Shown here piece by piece: positions 62,704-64,000 of a DNA stretch of 64,000 bases. The notes below the pieces were generated by a model, which was not told the DNA's origin, searched no databases, and saw only the letters and a list, made by a program, of their open reading frames with translations. How positions within the stretch are numbered: the first letter of the stretch is position 1; the number at the start of each line of letters is the position of its first letter. Position numbers and translations under genes: made by a program. Source of the stretch: an uncultured candidate division WPS-2 bacterium (GTDB lineage: Bacteria; Vulcanimicrobiota; Vulcanimicrobiia; Vulcanimicrobiales; Vulcanimicrobiaceae). The DNA lies in contig CALEYW010000015.1 of NCBI GenBank assembly GCA_937927945.1, positions 62,001 to 126,000 on the forward strand, read 5' to 3'.

Positions 62704-63255
62704 TCACCCCCGATTCCACTCGCGACCATGCCGGAAGCCCTGTTCCTCGGGGTACGGGAAGTACGACACCTGCGCGCCTTCAGCGAGCGGCACACACATG
62801 ACGTATCGCTCGCTGCCATCTGGCGCGAAGGCTCTTTCGCCGAACGCGTCCGCGACAAAGACGACTGGGTTCGCGATCACGAGGCCATGCTGCGGATCGT
62901 GCGCTTGGTCGAGCGACACGTCCACGAAGCACCCGTGGAGCGGAATTTCGGCGATGAGGTGCCCCGGCCATTCGTGACCCGCTTCGGTTCTCCACCCCAA
63001 CCCAATGTCGAATGCGCCGGCCTCGCGCGCCGCTACGACGTCCACGCTGCCGCTCGCTCGGAACCGCACGTTTGCGGCGTTCTCTACGATCGCGCGGACG
63101 GGAAACGGGCGAGCATCGTACCCACAGGCGCGCAGCGCCACGATCAGTTCCCGCGTATGCTGGATGGAGCGGTTCGGCGGATCGCCGCGGGCGAGCTGCA
63201 CGTCGCGCGTCGTCCGGGCCACCTGATACACGCGAACGAAGTCGTCCTCAGTCAT
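62704..63255 (-). CDS. Putative transglutaminase-like fold protein
   Basis: From ATG 63255 the 183-residue protein has RELIVALRACGYDARPFPVR, then EWPGHLIAEIPLHGCFVDVSLDQA-type pattern (split in GHLIAEIPLHGCFVDVSLDQ) and GLVIANPVVFVADAF. The Cys, His and Asp in ACGYDARP, GHLIA and FVDVSLD could form a transglutaminase-like triad. The N-terminal in-frame extension to 63333 seems non-coding. Function unknown. Confidence 0.5.
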   Translation of the reverse strand: MTEDDFVRVYQVARTTRDVQLARGDPPNRSIQHTRELIVALRACGYDARPFPVRAIVENAANVRFRASGSVDVVAAREAGAFDIGLGWRTEAGHEWPGHLIAEIPLHGCFVDVSLDQAHDPQHGLVIANPVVFVADAFGERAFAPDGSERYVMCVPLAEGAQVSYFPYPEEQGFRHGREWNRG

Positions 63256-63601
63256 CGGTCCGCCCGTCTTTGCTCGCGCGCTCGGCGCACCTTTGCCATC
63301 GGCACACTCGGCGCTCATCGCCCCGAGCCGCAATGACCGGACCCCGTGAACCGATCCGTCTCGTGTGAGAGTCGGTCCTTGGTGGGTGCAGGCAGCAGGT
63401 TATACCGCTGGTTCCTGGTAGCTCGCGGGCGTTGTCTCCTTGAGCCTCACTCGATGAGGGGACGGGCCACTATGCGCGATTTGTCGGTGTTCGCCGGCTG
63501 GTTTGGGTTGCCGAACGATGAGTTTCTCCTGCCCTGGAGGTCTATCTCAGCGGAACAGCCCGGCGGGCTGGGCACGAAGGCGACAGGACTGGAGCGCACC
63601 C
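63256..63601. other. Gap without a convincing gene
   Basis: About 350 bases between the transglutaminase-like gene and the monooxygenase remnant. Some frames run open but none has a supported start or recognised domain. Confidence 0.4.
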
Positions 63602-63905
63602 ATGGTCATCGTTGCAGGACACATCACCGTTGAGCCGCAGCAGCGCGAGTCCTACCTCGCGGGCTGTGTGCGCATCGTCGAACAGGCTCGCCGGGCAGTT
63701 GGCTGCCTCGACGTCGCGATCTGCGCGGACCTGGTCGACCCCGGCCGTGTCAACATCTTCGAGCGCTGGGAGTCGCAGGCGGCGCTGGAGACCTTCCGCA
63801 GCAGCGGCCCTGACACGGAACAGCGCCGGGCGATGCTCACGGTGTCCCGTTCAGGAGTACGACATCGCCGACGTGCGGGCCGTGTTCGGGGAGGGTGCGG
63901 TATAA
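63602..63905 (+). pseudogene. Frameshifted ABM-domain monooxygenase
   Basis: From ATG 63602 the frame encodes VIVAGHITVEPQQRESYLAG, then VNIFERWESQAALETFRSSG, an antibiotic-biosynthesis-monooxygenase domain. At 63845-63849 it leaves frame in a CCC tract. Removing one C joins MLTVS to VQEYDIADVRAVFGEGAV and TAA at 63903-63905. This is either a real mutation or a sequencing error; it would otherwise be a small oxygenase or dimer protein. Confidence 0.65.
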
Positions 63906-64000
63906 TCGGCCGGATGGACTCTGCTGCGACGGATGAGATCGGCGCCGCGGTTCGGTGGAAACGAACGACGACAAACTCAGCGAGAAGGGAACTGCGACCA
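63906..64000 (+). other. Right edge, possible start of a further gene
   Basis: An ATG at 63914 opens a frame (MDSAATDEIGAAVRW) that runs off the window. The bases TATAAT (63901-63906) overlap the preceding stop and resemble a -10 box, but no -35 is present. It may be the beginning of a new transcription unit. Confidence 0.3.

Noticed and set aside
63901..63906. TATAAT -10 box at the right end
   Set aside because: There is no matching -35 at 16-18 bases, and it overlaps the end of the ABM frame, so promoter function is unsupported.

Overview
This window is a GC-rich, gene-dense chromosomal segment with the codon use, operon overlaps (ATGA, GTGA, TTGA, TGATG) and gene content of a free-living aerobic bacterium. 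Part of it carries core genes (ispE, ubiX, scpA/scpB, the glycine cleavage system, speD/speE, sufB, rplU, trmD, rplS, lepB, rbgA, rnhB, yraN, yifB). The mixture (DUF1800/DUF1501 pair, M56/BlaI pair, aminopropyltransferase next to gcvT, many GTG/TTG starts) suggests a deep-branching soil-type phylum such as Candidatus Eremiobacterota/Vulcanimicrobiota. That assignment is an inference from gene style only. No rRNA, tRNA, CRISPR array, transposase or prophage gene was recognised.

Layout. 0-11.4 kb: a truncated anchored protein and a six-hairpin glycosidase (minus); ispE with a nucleotidyltransferase; a secreted protein; a decayed sulfolipid-synthase (sqdB) gene; ubiX; and a coupled nuclease/helicase pair resembling AddAB/AdnAB. 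11.4-16 kb: an exported DUF1800/DUF1501 pair, a CysQ-type phosphatase and a GNAT protein. 16-25.2 kb, all minus: DUF885 peptidase, BlaI/M56 regulator pair, NUDIX, scpA-scpB, a DEAD-type helicase, nfo, a PilZ protein and dinB. Several DNA repair and chromosome genes are joined by short overlaps. 25.2-31.6 kb: a VanZ-like gene, then gcvPB-gcvPA-gcvH-gcvT-speE-speD on the minus strand. 31.9-36 kb: a coupled TPR/ATP-grasp ligase and PLP decarboxylase, then an isolated sufB.

36-45.4 kb is a patchwork of small genes: FKBP, Rieske ferredoxin, an arginine dihydrolase-like enzyme, MocA-like transferase, rplU-prp (without rpmA in its usual place), lytic transglycosylase, Tat component, a stand-alone Clp_N protein, trmD, rplS and two type I signal peptidases. 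45.4-50.1 kb is a tightly coupled plus-strand operon: rbgA-rnhB-yraN-Ser/Thr kinase-small membrane protein-MATE transporter. 50.2-54.8 kb is a sugar ABC transporter (rbsB-rbsA-rbsC order) followed by a DUF5069 gene and a secreted protein.

55-64 kb is clearly different: intact yifB, then a region of decay. It has a frameshifted secreted protein, a cyclase-type TPR pseudogene, a second diverged fragment of yifB, a secreted protein with a broken signal peptide and a frameshifted ABM monooxygenase. Among these lie short hypothetical genes and long stretches with no convincing gene. This end looks like an accessory region that has received and lost DNA.
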